This document shows positions 27,891 to 37,825 of a stretch of DNA of 64,000 bases, in pieces. The stretch spans positions 1,108,501-1,172,500 of the forward strand of contig NZ_CP018866.1 in the NCBI RefSeq assembly GCF_002250055.1. The letters run 5' to 3'. This stretch comes from Sutcliffiella cohnii. GTDB taxonomy: Bacteria > Bacillota > Bacilli > Bacillales > Bacillaceae_I. The translations under genes and the position numbers were made by a program. How positions within the stretch are numbered: position 1 is the first letter of the stretch; every line of letters begins with the position of its first letter. The notes beneath the pieces were generated by a model. That model searched no databases. It was given only the letters and a program-made list of their open reading frames with translations, and was not told the origin of the DNA.

Positions 27891-29294
27891 ATGGTATTCA
27901 GTAGTCTTATCTTTATATTTTTTTTCTTACCTATTTCTTTACTACTTTATTATTTAATTCCTAAAAGATATAAAAACGTTATGTTACTTTTTGTTAGTTT
28001 ATTCTTTTATGCATGGGGAGAACCCGTATATATTTTTTTAATGCTTTTTTCTGCCTTAGCAGATTATATACACGGTCGAATTATATACAAATATCGTAAA
28101 ACGCAACAAAGTATAGCGAAACTTGCCTTATGGAGTTCGATATCTATAAATATTGCGATATTATCTTTTTTTAAATACGCAGATTTTTTGATTGATAATG
28201 TAAATGTTCTCTTAGGTACATCATTAAGTCCACTAGATTTACCTTTACCGATCGGTATATCGTTTTATACGTTTCAGACGATGTCCTATTGTATTGATAT
28301 TTACCGAGGTCAAGCAAAGCCACAACGAAGTCCTGTTGCTGTTGCTACTTATGTTTGTTTATTTCCTCAATTAATTGCTGGTCCGATTGTTCGCTATCAG
28401 ACGATTGAGAAGGAACTTATGAATCGAAAGTGGGATAGCGCTCAATTTGCAAATGGTATTTGCTTATTTATTATTGGGCTAGGAAAGAAAGTGTTATTAG
28501 CTAACAATATGGGTCAACTGTGGGTTAATGTTTCGCAACAACCATTGAATGATGTTTCAACATTAACAGCATGGATAGGTATAATTGCATTTGCCTTCCA
28601 AATTTATTTTGATTTTAGTGGTTACTCCGATATGGCTAAAGGGTTAGGGAAAATGTTTGGCTTTACCTTTCCGAAAAATTTCGATTATCCGTATACTTCC
28701 AGAAGTGTTACGGAGTTTTGGCGGAGATGGCATATAACTCTAGGAAGTTGGTTTCGCGATTATGTGTATATTCCATTAGGAGGTAGTAAAAAGGGCTTTT
28801 TTATTCTCGTACGAAATTTAATCATCGTCTGGGGATTAACTGGGGTTTGGCATGGAGCAAGTTGGAATTTTATAATATGGGGTTTATATTTTGGAATCAT
28901 TATTTTTATGGAAAAAAGAGGCGTACTACGTATATTAAGTAAATTACCAACCTTTTTACAACGAATTTATTTAATTTTCCTTATCTTAATTGGATGGGTA
29001 CTATTCGTATTTGAAGACATTGCTCTAGCATTTTCATATTTTAAGGTTATGTTTTATATACATGACGGGACATTTGTGGACAATGCTTTTTTCTTTAACC
29101 TATTTAACAATCTTATCTTACTAGTAAGTTGCTTTTTAGCTTCCATGCCAGTATGGAATTTTTTCTTTAACAAATTTTTAGGTGAGAGGTTCAGATTTAT
29201 AGCTTTATTTATATGTTATGTTTGTCTACTAATTTCATCTATCGCGTATTTAGTAGATGATTCGTTTAATCCTTTTTTATATTTTCGTTTTTAA
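27891..29294 (+). CDS. MBOAT O-acyltransferase, AlgI/DltB-like
   Basis: 467 aa with about 11 membrane segments. Diagnostic features: FFFLPISLLLYYLIPKRYKN at the N-terminus, PLPIGISFYTFQTMSYCIDIYRG, FQIYFDFSGYSDMAKGLGKMFGF, FWRRWHITLGSWFRDYVYIPLGG and the catalytic His321 in GVWHGASWNF. AlgI-type proteins pass acetyl groups across the membrane for O-acetylation of exported polysaccharides. Followed after 15 nt by a DHHW protein, its usual AlgJ/AlgX-like partner. The polymer acetylated is unknown. Confidence 0.9.
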   Translation: MVFSSLIFIFFFLPISLLLYYLIPKRYKNVMLLFVSLFFYAWGEPVYIFLMLFSALADYIHGRIIYKYRKTQQSIAKLALWSSISINIAILSFFKYADFLIDNVNVLLGTSLSPLDLPLPIGISFYTFQTMSYCIDIYRGQAKPQRSPVAVATYVCLFPQLIAGPIVRYQTIEKELMNRKWDSAQFANGICLFIIGLGKKVLLANNMGQLWVNVSQQPLNDVSTLTAWIGIIAFAFQIYFDFSGYSDMAKGLGKMFGFTFPKNFDYPYTSRSVTEFWRRWHITLGSWFRDYVYIPLGGSKKGFFILVRNLIIVWGLTGVWHGASWNFIIWGLYFGIIIFMEKRGVLRILSKLPTFLQRIYLIFLILIGWVLFVFEDIALAFSYFKVMFYIHDGTFVDNAFFFNLFNNLILLVSCFLASMPVWNFFFNKFLGERFRFIALFICYVCLLISSIAYLVDDSFNPFLYFRF

Positions 29295-29309
29295 TAAGGA
29301 GATTTTCCT

Positions 29310-30434
29310 ATGAAATGGTTTCAGAATAGTATCATTATATTTTTCCTCGTTTTTATTTCTAGTCTAGGTTTCATAACCGTCTGGAAAGAAGATGAGTCGT
29401 TTTCACAATTGGAAAACAGGTTTTTAACAGAGCGTCCAATATTTTCGTGGGGTAGCTTTTTTTCTGGTGAATTTACTGCTAACTTCGAAGAATATATAAA
29501 AGATCAATTCGTTTGGAAAGAAGAATGGATTTTATTGAAATCTGATATCGAAAGGATCTTTTTGAAGCAAGAGAACAATGGAATATACTTTGGAAAAGAG
29601 AGTTATTTATTCGAACCGCTAAAAGAACCTGGTGAACAGTTAAGTGACAATATTAGTTATATTAATGAGTTTGTTAGAAAAACAGAAAATGTGACCTCGT
29701 ATATTATGTTAGTTCCAACTTCAGTTAGTATTTATGAGGAAAAGTTACCGCCATTTGTAGAATCGTATAATCAAAATGAATTGTTGGATTCTATCCAGAA
29801 AAAACTAAATAAAGATATTGAAGTGATAGATATAAATAACGAATTGATAGATAGAAAGACGGAGTATATTTATTTTCGTACGGACCATCATTGGACGATG
29901 AGAGGTGCCTATTATGCTTACGTAAAAGCTGCAGAATACTTACAAGTGGAGCCATTAAAATTGAATGATTTTTCAATAGAGGTTATGTCGGAAAATTTCT
30001 TTGGCTCGTTTTATACGAAGGCAGCATCGCGTCGAATTCTTCCAGATAAAATGGAAGTATTTACGCCCAACCTAAATATTGATTACACCGTAACGTATTA
30101 TGATCAGAATAAAGTAACTTCTTCGTTATATGAACTGGACTTTTTAAAAGGGAAAGATAAGTATGGTATGTTTTTAAACGGTAACCACTCTCTTGTAACG
30201 ATAACTAGTTCTTTAAAGAATGGACGGAAATTAGCAGTAATTAAAGATTCCTATGCACATACCTTTCTGCCGTTTTTAGCAAATCATTTTGAAGAAATTC
30301 ACGTTTTGGACTTACGATATTATCATATGAATTTAAATGACTACTTACAAGAGGAAAGTATTGAAGAGGTTTTATTTTTATATAACCTTTCTAACTTCGC
30401 TACAGATAGAAATATGTTTTGGCTAATGCAGTAA
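29310..30434 (+). CDS. DHHW (AlgJ/AlgX-like) extracytoplasmic O-acetyltransferase partner
   Basis: 374 aa. An N-terminal signal anchor (residues 6-22) is followed by an SGNH-hydrolase-like domain. The catalytic Asp-His motif FRTDHHWTMRGAYYAYVKAAEYL places DHHW at residues 192-195. KDSYAHTFLPFLANHF near the C-terminus supplies the Ser of the SGNH fold. In AlgJ/AlgX this domain completes acetyl transfer to the polysaccharide outside the membrane. AAGGAG precedes ATG and it is coupled to the MBOAT gene. Together with the DUF4358 lipoprotein it forms a three-gene set. Confidence 0.88.
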   Translation: MKWFQNSIIIFFLVFISSLGFITVWKEDESFSQLENRFLTERPIFSWGSFFSGEFTANFEEYIKDQFVWKEEWILLKSDIERIFLKQENNGIYFGKESYLFEPLKEPGEQLSDNISYINEFVRKTENVTSYIMLVPTSVSIYEEKLPPFVESYNQNELLDSIQKKLNKDIEVIDINNELIDRKTEYIYFRTDHHWTMRGAYYAYVKAAEYLQVEPLKLNDFSIEVMSENFFGSFYTKAASRRILPDKMEVFTPNLNIDYTVTYYDQNKVTSSLYELDFLKGKDKYGMFLNGNHSLVTITSSLKNGRKLAVIKDSYAHTFLPFLANHFEEIHVLDLRYYHMNLNDYLQEESIEEVLFLYNLSNFATDRNMFWLMQ

Positions 30435-30436
30435 AG

Positions 30437-30462
30437 AAGGCACACCAAAATGGATGTGCCTT
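30437..30462. terminator. Terminator between convergent O-acetylation and map genes
   Basis: Eight-bp stem (30437-30444 with 30455-30462), with a short T-rich tail on the plus strand. Confidence 0.65.
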
Positions 30463-30466
30463 TCCG

Positions 30467-31351
<885 letters not shown>

Positions 31352-31437
31352 TCATTCATTTGTGGCAAAAACTTCAATCATTTTTGTAAGGGACAAGCAT
31401 ACGATTATAGTATACTTATAGAAGGTAGGAAAAACGG

Positions 31438-32343
31438 ATGAACGTTTCGAAATCAGTAGTGGCAGCATCCTTGTTTGCAACAGTAGCAATTAGTTTTTGG
31501 GGAATATCCTTTGTTTCTGCAAAAGCAGTCATAGACAAATTGGATCCCTTCACGTTGCTAGTTAGTCGGTTTGGGATTGGGGCAACGTTTTTACTCATAT
31601 TAATACTTATAAAAAGAGAATATTCTTTGAGGCTACCAATCCGCTATATTCCTCATGTTATCGTACTTTCCATCATTGGGGTATTTGTCCATCAACTTCT
31701 GCAAGCAAGTGCTCTATTAACGATTGATGCTTCTTCTGCCGGGTGGCTAATTACATTTTCTCCAGTGTTTACTGTATTTCTTTCCATGATATTTCTACAT
31801 GAGAAAATGACATTCTCTAAAGGTTTTGGCATTATTATTGCTATATGCGGTGTGTTCTTAATTACAGCAACAGGAACGGGTAAATCTTTTAGTTTTTCAT
31901 TCCATATTGGTTATATGCTTATGATATTAAGCACATTAAATTGGGCAGTTTATTCGGTGCTCTTAAAAAAATTAAATGTTCCTTTACCGGCGCTAGTATT
32001 AACTTTTTACATAAGTTTTATCGGATTTATCCTTACACTACCCTTTCTCATGAAACAAAGAGGTTGGGAGAAATTCGAGTCTCTAGCGTATGCGGAGTGG
32101 GGACATCTCATTTTTTTAGGGATTTTCGTTTCTGGTGTAGGATATTGGTACTGGGGAAAGGCATTAGAAGTACTAGAGGCATCAAAAGTTTCTGTTTTTA
32201 TTTACTTAGAGCCAATTTTTACAGTCATTGCTGCTGTCATCCTACTACATGAAAAAATAAAGATAACAAGTGTTACAGGCGGCCTCATTATTATTATCGG
32301 AGTCATTTTAGTAAATGGCCATTTTAGGAGACGTTTAGTTTAA
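31438..32343 (+). CDS. EamA/DMT-superfamily transporter
   Basis: 301 aa with ten membrane segments arranged as two EamA repeats (ISFWGISFVSAKAVIDKLDPFTLLVSRFGIGATFLL in the first; SVFIYLEPIFTVIAAVILLHEKI in the second). Family members export amino acids, metabolites or quaternary amines. ATG at 31438 follows GGTAGG. Substrate unknown. It stands alone. Confidence 0.85.
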   Translation: MNVSKSVVAASLFATVAISFWGISFVSAKAVIDKLDPFTLLVSRFGIGATFLLILILIKREYSLRLPIRYIPHVIVLSIIGVFVHQLLQASALLTIDASSAGWLITFSPVFTVFLSMIFLHEKMTFSKGFGIIIAICGVFLITATGTGKSFSFSFHIGYMLMILSTLNWAVYSVLLKKLNVPLPALVLTFYISFIGFILTLPFLMKQRGWEKFESLAYAEWGHLIFLGIFVSGVGYWYWGKALEVLEASKVSVFIYLEPIFTVIAAVILLHEKIKITSVTGGLIIIIGVILVNGHFRRRLV

Positions 32344-32505
32344 AAATATTTCTTAAAAAAGAAACCTTAATACAAGTCTAAACGTATAACATAAAAGGCT
32401 TGTACAATAAGAAGTGTCGTTGTCGAAATTTTACAGAAATTTAACTAGACAAAGGAGCTTATATTCTGTCACAATATAATTATTTTAACTAAGGAGAATA
32501 ATTCA

Positions 32506-33600
32506 ATGTATTACAAAATTATGCAAGTAGGGTCAGTTATACTTTTACTTTTTGCAATTATTTATTTAGGGTCCCTTGTTGACTGGATATTTAGACCAGT
32601 AATAGTGTTTGGACAAACCTTGTTTGTACCGATTCTTCTAGCTGGAGTGCTTTTCTACTTATTAAGACCACTCGTACATATTTTAAGTAAAAAGATGCCT
32701 AGAGGAATTGCGATTTTATTAGTTTATATCGGTTTAGTTGGATTAGGCGTCGGGCTTTTTTCTTTTATTGGCCCGGAATTACAACGACAGTTTACTAACT
32801 TAATTAATAGCATGCCGGTCATTGTGAAGGAATTACAAGTGTTACTACTCACTATTCAAGAGAATGATTTAATTCAGCGATTTGGATTAGAAGATGCATT
32901 CGAATGGAAGGATCGTATCGAACAAATTGTTGTCATCGCAAGTGGGCTAGTAGGTGACCTTGTTACTAACACGATTTCTGTTATTGGTACTATTTTTAAT
33001 ACGTTACTATTATTCATTATCGTTCCCTTTATTCTTTTTTACTTGTTAAAAGAAGGGGAAAGACTTCCGCATTTTGTTCTGAACTTTATTAGTAAAGATA
33101 AACAACAAAAGGTAAGGCCGATTTTAACGAATATGGATGAGACGTTAAGTAATTACATTCAAGGTGTCTTAATTGTTTGTTCCTTTGTTGGTATTTTGTA
33201 TTATGTAGGATTTAGTATTATTGGACTTGAGTACGCTTTAGTGCTTGCGATATTTGGTATGGTAACGAATGTGATTCCGTATGTAGGTCCGTGGATCGGC
33301 GCAATACCTTCGTTTATCGTTGCCTTACTACACTCTCCTATGCAAGCAATTCTTGTCCTAATTATTGTAGTCGTAATTCAGCAAATCGAGAGTATTTTTG
33401 TTCAACCACAAATAATTGGAAAAAGAATGTCGATCCATCCAGTTACGGTTATGATCCTTGTCCTTGTTGCAGGCCGTTTCATCGGAGTAGTTGGAATGAT
33501 ATTAGTAATCCCGACATACGCTGTTGCTAAAGTAATTGCAACACACTTATATAGTCTATGGAAAGTTAGAAAAGAAGAACAAGAAAACTTAATTAAGTAA
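32506..33600 (+). CDS. AI-2E family membrane transporter
   Basis: 364 aa, eight hydrophobic segments. The conserved block FVPILLAGVLFYLLRPLVHIL at the N-terminus, the amphipathic middle (LINSMPVIVKELQVLLLTIQEN...), and GMVTNVIPYVGPWIGAIPSFIVALL plus IVVVIQQIESIFVQPQIIGKRMSIHPVTVM are diagnostic of AI-2E transporters (PF01594). Members include autoinducer-2 exporters and sodium(lithium)/proton antiporters. Function here not determinable. AAGGAG precedes ATG, and a terminator follows. Confidence 0.9.
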   Translation: MYYKIMQVGSVILLLFAIIYLGSLVDWIFRPVIVFGQTLFVPILLAGVLFYLLRPLVHILSKKMPRGIAILLVYIGLVGLGVGLFSFIGPELQRQFTNLINSMPVIVKELQVLLLTIQENDLIQRFGLEDAFEWKDRIEQIVVIASGLVGDLVTNTISVIGTIFNTLLLFIIVPFILFYLLKEGERLPHFVLNFISKDKQQKVRPILTNMDETLSNYIQGVLIVCSFVGILYYVGFSIIGLEYALVLAIFGMVTNVIPYVGPWIGAIPSFIVALLHSPMQAILVLIIVVVIQQIESIFVQPQIIGKRMSIHPVTVMILVLVAGRFIGVVGMILVIPTYAVAKVIATHLYSLWKVRKEEQENLIK

Positions 33601-33607
33601 ACAAATA

Positions 33608-33653
33608 GGATCTATTTCTCATCAAGATGAAAAATGAGAGTAGGTCCTTTTTT
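33608..33653 (+). terminator. Terminator after AI-2E transporter
   Basis: Imperfect stem (33608-33623 with 33633-33647), with six T residues following. Confidence 0.7.
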
Positions 33654-33817
33654 ATGATGAGAAAAAATAAAGTAATAGAATAGTAAGAATAAGGTGAGGC
33701 AATAATAGTTATATCGATTTAATATACTTTTCCAAAGATTAAACGAAAACGAGATAGATAGAAAAGGAATAGAGCTTTAAGAATTAGTTTCTGAATTTTT
33801 AAGAAAGGAAGGAAAAG

Positions 33818-34888
33818 ATGAAAAAACTGTTAGCTATACCTATTTTGATTATGGTACTTATTACTGGGTGTTCAACCGAAGAACAACAAATCGATAACGA
33901 ACATCAGGCTTTTGCAATGAATGATGTGCCGGAAGTACTGGCTGAAAATCTAGCAATTCCATGGTCGATTGCAAAATATGATGAAACATTTTATTTAACT
34001 GAAAGAGAAGGTAGTATTGTAAAAGTCGAAAATGGAGAAATAGAACGTCAAACCGTCCATTTTAAAAAAGAGCTTGCAACTGCCTCTGAAGCCGGGCTAT
34101 TAGGTTTGGTGCTCGCTCCAGACTTTTCAAAATCGAATACAGCTTATGCATATTACACATACGAGGACAGTTCGGGGCAGTTCAATCGTATTGTGACACT
34201 ACGCTTAGAGAAAAATGCTTGGACAGAAGATAAGTTGCTTCTTGATAAAATTCCAAGTGGTCCACGCCATCATGGAGGGAGATTAAAAATAGGTCCTGAC
34301 GAAAAGCTATACGCTACAACAGGTGATGCGTCTGTAGAAGAAATAGCCCAAGATTTAACTTCTTTAGGTGGAAAAATTTTAAGAATGAATTTGGATGGAT
34401 CACTTCCATCTGATAACCCATTTCCGAACTCCTACGTTTATAGTTACGGGCTTAGAAATCCTCAAGGGATTACATGGTCACCTGATGGGACACTTTACTC
34501 AACAGATCACGGCAACAATAGAAACGATGAGGTAAATAAGATCGAAGCTGGTCTCAACTATGGTTGGCCAATCATTGAAGGAAATGAACAAAAAGAAGGA
34601 TTAGTTCCGCCGTTATTTACTTCAGGAGTTGAGGAAACTTGGGCACCTTCTGGAATGGATTATGAAGATGGAAATTTATACGTTGGTGCTCTTAGAGGTA
34701 CTGCCTTATTGCAATTTAACCTCGAAACAGGGGAAAAACAGGAAATAATAACAAGTCTCGGGAGAATCCGTGATGTATTGATTGAAGGTAATTATCTTTA
34801 TTTTATTAGTAACAATACGGACGGCCGAGGAGCTCCTCAACCAAATGATGATAAACTTTACAGAATCGAACTATCAGTTTCCAATTAA
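33818..34888 (+). CDS. PQQ-type sugar dehydrogenase-like beta-propeller lipoprotein
   Basis: 356 aa. Lipoprotein signal with lipobox ITGC (Cys18). Beta-propeller of the glucose/sorbosone dehydrogenase family: AENLAIPWSIAKYDETFYLTEREGSIVKV, EAGLLGLVLAPDFS, SGPRHHGGRLKIGPDEKLYATTGDA, SYGLRNPQGITWSPDGTLYSTDHG, GLNYGWPIIEG. The HHGGRL and GLRNPQG blocks hold the pocket residues. Most Gram-positive homologues bind no PQQ or have unknown electron acceptors, so the activity is an open question. An AAGGAAGG site precedes ATG. Outer-membrane-face location of the cytoplasmic membrane is expected. Confidence 0.85.
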   Translation: MKKLLAIPILIMVLITGCSTEEQQIDNEHQAFAMNDVPEVLAENLAIPWSIAKYDETFYLTEREGSIVKVENGEIERQTVHFKKELATASEAGLLGLVLAPDFSKSNTAYAYYTYEDSSGQFNRIVTLRLEKNAWTEDKLLLDKIPSGPRHHGGRLKIGPDEKLYATTGDASVEEIAQDLTSLGGKILRMNLDGSLPSDNPFPNSYVYSYGLRNPQGITWSPDGTLYSTDHGNNRNDEVNKIEAGLNYGWPIIEGNEQKEGLVPPLFTSGVEETWAPSGMDYEDGNLYVGALRGTALLQFNLETGEKQEIITSLGRIRDVLIEGNYLYFISNNTDGRGAPQPNDDKLYRIELSVSN

Positions 34889-34896
34889 TATTCGTA

Positions 34897-34936
34897 AAGC
34901 CAGTCCTATACTTAGTATAGGGTCTGGTTTTTTTTT
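34897..34936 (+). terminator. Strong terminator
   Basis: Stem 34900-34911 with 34915-34927 (one bulge), followed by nine T residues. Confidence 0.85.
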
Positions 34937-35031
34937 GATAATTAACTATTCAATGGACAAATAATAACATGTTAAAATAAAGTAAATCCCCATGTAAATG
35001 TTGTAGAAACTAAGACGTTGGGAGAGGGAAA

Positions 35032-35199
35032 ATGTTTACGTTTGAAGAAAAGAAATACATGTTGTCCGTTTTAAAAAAGCAAAAGACAAAAGCATTTTTT
35101 AGAAAAACGCCTGAAGTAAACGATAGATTAATTGAAAAACTAGAACAAATGATTCGTAACGAAGAAGTGAACGAACGTGAATTGAGAAACAAATTTTAA
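35032..35199 (+). CDS. Small charged hypothetical protein
   Basis: 55 aa, ATG at 35032 with GGGAGAGGG upstream, ended by TAA at 35197-35199 and a strong terminator. The sequence starts MFTFEEKKYMLSVLKKQKTK and continues as a helical, Glu/Lys-rich protein (LIEKLEQMIRNEEVNERELRNKF). It has its own ribosome site and terminator, so I take it as a genuine gene. A minus-strand frame across it has no ribosome site. I do not recognise a named family. Confidence 0.7.
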   Translation: MFTFEEKKYMLSVLKKQKTKAFFRKTPEVNDRLIEKLEQMIRNEEVNERELRNKF

Positions 35200-35215
35200 T
35201 TCGAAGAGAATCATC

Positions 35216-35252
35216 AAAAAGGTGCGCAAATAGAACATTTCGCACCTTTTTA
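35216..35252 (+). terminator. Terminator after small gene
   Basis: Stem of 14-15 bp with one bulge (35216-35230 with 35238-35252), including the T-run. Confidence 0.85.
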
Positions 35253-35268
35253 ACTTAAAGGAAACTTA

Positions 35269-36477
35269 GTGAAGTTATGGGAAAGAAGCAAAGAGGTGGT
35301 CAGTTTGGAGAAATCACATAATGAAAAGTCTGCGACTGTAATTGGTGCTGGTATAGGTGGCCTTTGTACGGCTATTGCTTTACAACAGAAAGGATGGAAC
35401 GTTTCTGTTTACGATAAAGCTACAGAACTCAAGGATGTTGGTGCAGGGATTGTATTGTCTGCGAATGCCTTAAAAGTGTTGGGAAAATTAGGACTAGCAC
35501 TTGAGATCAGAAAAAAGGGTGCCCCGGTTAAAAAGGCCGAAATTAGAACATGGGACGGAAAACCACTAGTGAATGTACCTGTTCATGAACAGGCACAGAG
35601 ATATGGGAGTTATAGCTATTTAATATACCGTCCCAGCTTACAAAAAGTATTACATGCGGCATTATATGAGAATACAGTGAATCTTAAAAAAAGATTAGTA
35701 CATATAGAACAGCGTGATTCAAAAGTAAGTGTAGGCTTTGAAGATGGCGAAGTAGTTAAAGATAATTTAGTCATTGGTGCTGATGGGATACACTCCGAAG
35801 TTAGAAAAAGGGTAATTGGTCCAAGCCCTTTACGTTATTCTGGTTTTACAGCTATTAGAGGAATTTCTGTCTATGAGGATGCACGTTTCCCTATGGAACT
35901 AGGTGGAGGTTTCGAAGCATGGGGCCATGGAAAAAGGTTCGGGTTCTCCCATTTAGGAAAAGGAAGAATCTTTTGGTTTGCAGCTATAAATAGTGAAAGT
36001 GGCACTATTATTAATTCCCCTCATCCAAAGAAAATCGCTTTAGATCATTTTAGCGGCTGGTGGGAGCCAGTTACTAACATGATCGAAGCAACAGAAGAAT
36101 CGAATATAATTGTTCATGAAATTTTTGATAGAAAACCGATGAACACGTGGAGTAACGGAAAGATTACACTGCTCGGTGATGCTGCCCATCCGATGCTACC
36201 AAATTTAGGACAAGGTGGGGCGCAAGCGATGGAAGATGCATTAGTGCTCTCTCGCTGTCTTGACGATTACCCGAATGAAGTTGAGAAAGCATTAAAACAG
36301 TATGAAGAAATAAGATACGGCCGAACTGCTAAAGTCGTAAAAGGTTCTAGAGCAATGGGAAGAATGATGCAACTCGAAAATCCAATTGCAATTTTTATTA
36401 GAAATCAACTGTTACGGAACAGTCCAGACTCTCTTAAAATGAAACGGTTAGAATGGCTTCTAGGACACGAAGTATAG
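35269..36477 (+). CDS. FAD-dependent aromatic-ring-type monooxygenase
   Basis: 402 aa from GTG at 35269 (AAAGG at 35257-35261); a TTG at 35305 with GAGGTGG is an equally good start and would give the more usual 390-aa protein beginning MEKSHNEK. FAD-binding GAGIGG near residue 26, middle DG motif (VIGADGIHSEVR) and the second FAD motif GDAAHPMLPNLGQGGAQAMEDA place it in PF01494, near 3-hydroxybenzoate 6-hydroxylase and zeaxanthin-epoxidase-like enzymes. NAD(P)H-dependent hydroxylation is expected; the substrate is unknown. Stands alone. Confidence 0.87.
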   Translation: MKLWERSKEVVSLEKSHNEKSATVIGAGIGGLCTAIALQQKGWNVSVYDKATELKDVGAGIVLSANALKVLGKLGLALEIRKKGAPVKKAEIRTWDGKPLVNVPVHEQAQRYGSYSYLIYRPSLQKVLHAALYENTVNLKKRLVHIEQRDSKVSVGFEDGEVVKDNLVIGADGIHSEVRKRVIGPSPLRYSGFTAIRGISVYEDARFPMELGGGFEAWGHGKRFGFSHLGKGRIFWFAAINSESGTIINSPHPKKIALDHFSGWWEPVTNMIEATEESNIIVHEIFDRKPMNTWSNGKITLLGDAAHPMLPNLGQGGAQAMEDALVLSRCLDDYPNEVEKALKQYEEIRYGRTAKVVKGSRAMGRMMQLENPIAIFIRNQLLRNSPDSLKMKRLEWLLGHEV

Positions 36478-36624
36478 GAGCTAGTAATTTGTGATAGAAG
36501 TAATAAAGTATGCCCATAATATGAAACCGTCAGAGCATCATCTTCATATAAAGAAGAAGCTGAGTTAATGAGATATAAAGATATGGGTTAGGTATATAGT
36601 TACATAAGCTTCTTAAATCAATTT

Positions 36625-36663
36625 TAAAAAAGCGTTGTGGATATTAATCCAAAACGCTTTTTT
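36625..36663. terminator. Bidirectional terminator upstream of the convergent tenA stop
   Basis: Eleven-bp perfect stem (36625-36635 with 36653-36663) carrying A-run and T-run. Confidence 0.8.
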
Positions 36664-36681
36664 AATATCTACAAAGATGAT

Positions 36682-37374
36682 CTATATAACTTGAATAGAT
36701 TTAATTGGCACAGGCCATGTTTCTTGTGTATATGCCATTGTCCAAAATTGATGCTCTAACTGTGTGCTCGTAATAAAGTGGTCACGCATGCGTTTTTTTT
36801 CGTATTCACTAGCTTTGGCCGCACAAGCATCTATTTTATCCATAAATGTTTGTGTGATGGTGCTAACTTCCTTGTCACCATAAAATGTAATCCATTCGTA
36901 GAAAGGGTGAGTTGGTGTCGGTTTTACTTCCTTTATCAGCTTTCTACCAATTTCCCAATACGTCCAGGGACAAGGTGCTAGTGCAGCAAGTGTTTCGCCA
37001 AGTGTACCGTTTGTAGCAGCCTCCATCATATGGCGTGTGTAATGATGGGCGGTTGGAGCAAGTGGAGCTTTTTGTAAATCCTCGTACCGAACACCTGCAA
37101 CCTTACAAAAGTTATTGTGCGGATGTATTTCTGCATTTAAGACAAACCCTATTTGCTCCTGGAAAAACGTCATATCTTCTCTGTCTGTACATTTAGAAAC
37201 CGCAAGACCATAAATACGGCAAAATGTCGTTAAGTATTCATAATCTTGTTGTACGTAATGAATGAGTGCTTCTTTCGGTACATTTCCTTCTCCAATTCCT
37301 TTTACAAAAGGATGTTCAAAAATTGCTTCAAAGATTGGGTCTGCTTCCTGTCTTAACTGTTTTGAAAATGTCAT
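36682..37374 (-). CDS. tenA: Thiaminase II / aminopyrimidine aminohydrolase TenA
   Basis: 230 aa from ATG at 37374, which has GGAGGAGG upstream (complement of 37382-37389); a longer frame to 37434 is not family-like. Active-site Cys135 lies in ALAPCPWTYWEIG; DY (VQQDYEYL) and the NNFCK/YTRHMMEA blocks match TenA. It hydrolyses aminopyrimidine breakdown products of thiamine for salvage. Expression is governed by the TPP riboswitch and intrinsic terminator just upstream. No other thi gene is in the unit, so the riboswitch controls tenA alone. Confidence 0.92.
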   Translation of the reverse strand: MTFSKQLRQEADPIFEAIFEHPFVKGIGEGNVPKEALIHYVQQDYEYLTTFCRIYGLAVSKCTDREDMTFFQEQIGFVLNAEIHPHNNFCKVAGVRYEDLQKAPLAPTAHHYTRHMMEAATNGTLGETLAALAPCPWTYWEIGRKLIKEVKPTPTHPFYEWITFYGDKEVSTITQTFMDKIDACAAKASEYEKKRMRDHFITSTQLEHQFWTMAYTQETWPVPIKSIQVI

Positions 37375-37471
37375 GTAGTATTCCTCCTCCAAATTAATAT
37401 AAGAAGAACACCCACATTCACCCATGGAAGACAATGCGAAAGGGGGTACGCATGAGCTCTTTTTACAACAT

Positions 37472-37503
37472 AAAAAAGCTCCTCTTCCATGGAAAAGAGA
37501 AGC
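37472..37503 (-). terminator. Riboswitch-controlled intrinsic terminator (tenA leader)
   Basis: Nine-bp stem (37495-37503 with 37478-37486, one G-U) followed on the minus strand by six T residues (complement of 37472-37477). It lies 25 nt after the TPP aptamer, as expected of a transcription-terminating expression platform. Confidence 0.8.
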
Positions 37504-37528
37504 ATGAGCATACGAAACGTACTCGATG

Positions 37529-37619
37529 CACCACTTTCCTCCGCTGGTATAAACCAGATCAGGTTCAAAGGGTCCGACGCGTAAAGCGACGTCTCAGCCT
37601 ATTGGCTCCCCTAGTGGAT
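37529..37619 (-). ncRNA. TPP riboswitch aptamer (THI element)
   Basis: On the minus strand the order is: CTAGGGGAGCC, GGCTGAGA (pyrimidine-sensing loop), GGACCCTTTGAACCTGATC and CTGGTTTATACCAG, then CGGAGGAAAGTGG closing helix P1. These are the conserved THI-box segments. Elements between 37620 and 37770 hold the leader promoter region for tenA, with no clear consensus boxes. Confidence 0.93.
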
Positions 37620-37770
37620 ATCCTATTCCATATACTACATGAATTTAGACATTATTCAATATACAATTGGAAAAATAGTTAATTTTTACTAAAATGTATC
37701 GTGATGCTATGTTTTTAATTGTTACTATAGAAATAAGTAGTAAACAAAAAAAGAAAATTAATCTCAAATC

Positions 37771-37797
37771 TGTCACAAAATAAATCAGTTAATCGTC
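37771..37797 (+). promoter_or_regulatory. ECF41-type promoter
   Basis: TGTCACA at 37771-37777, 16-nt spacer, CGTC at 37794-37797: an exact match to the promoter motif described for ECF41 sigma factors. It lies 28 bp before the start codon of the oxidoreductase that precedes the ECF41 gene, so the operon is probably autoregulated. Confidence 0.85.
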
Positions 37798-37825
37798 TTG
37801 TTTGTAAAATAGGAGGATGATAACA

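Noticed and set aside
32467-32473. Second TGTCACA (possible ECF41 -35) before the AI-2E transporter gene
   Set aside because: No CGTC occurs at 16 nt spacing; the sequence there is AT-rich.
36491-36568. 25-codon frame after the FAD monooxygenase gene
   Set aside because: It starts at GTG with a weakly placed AGGAG and has no conserved-looking sequence. Probably a chance frame.
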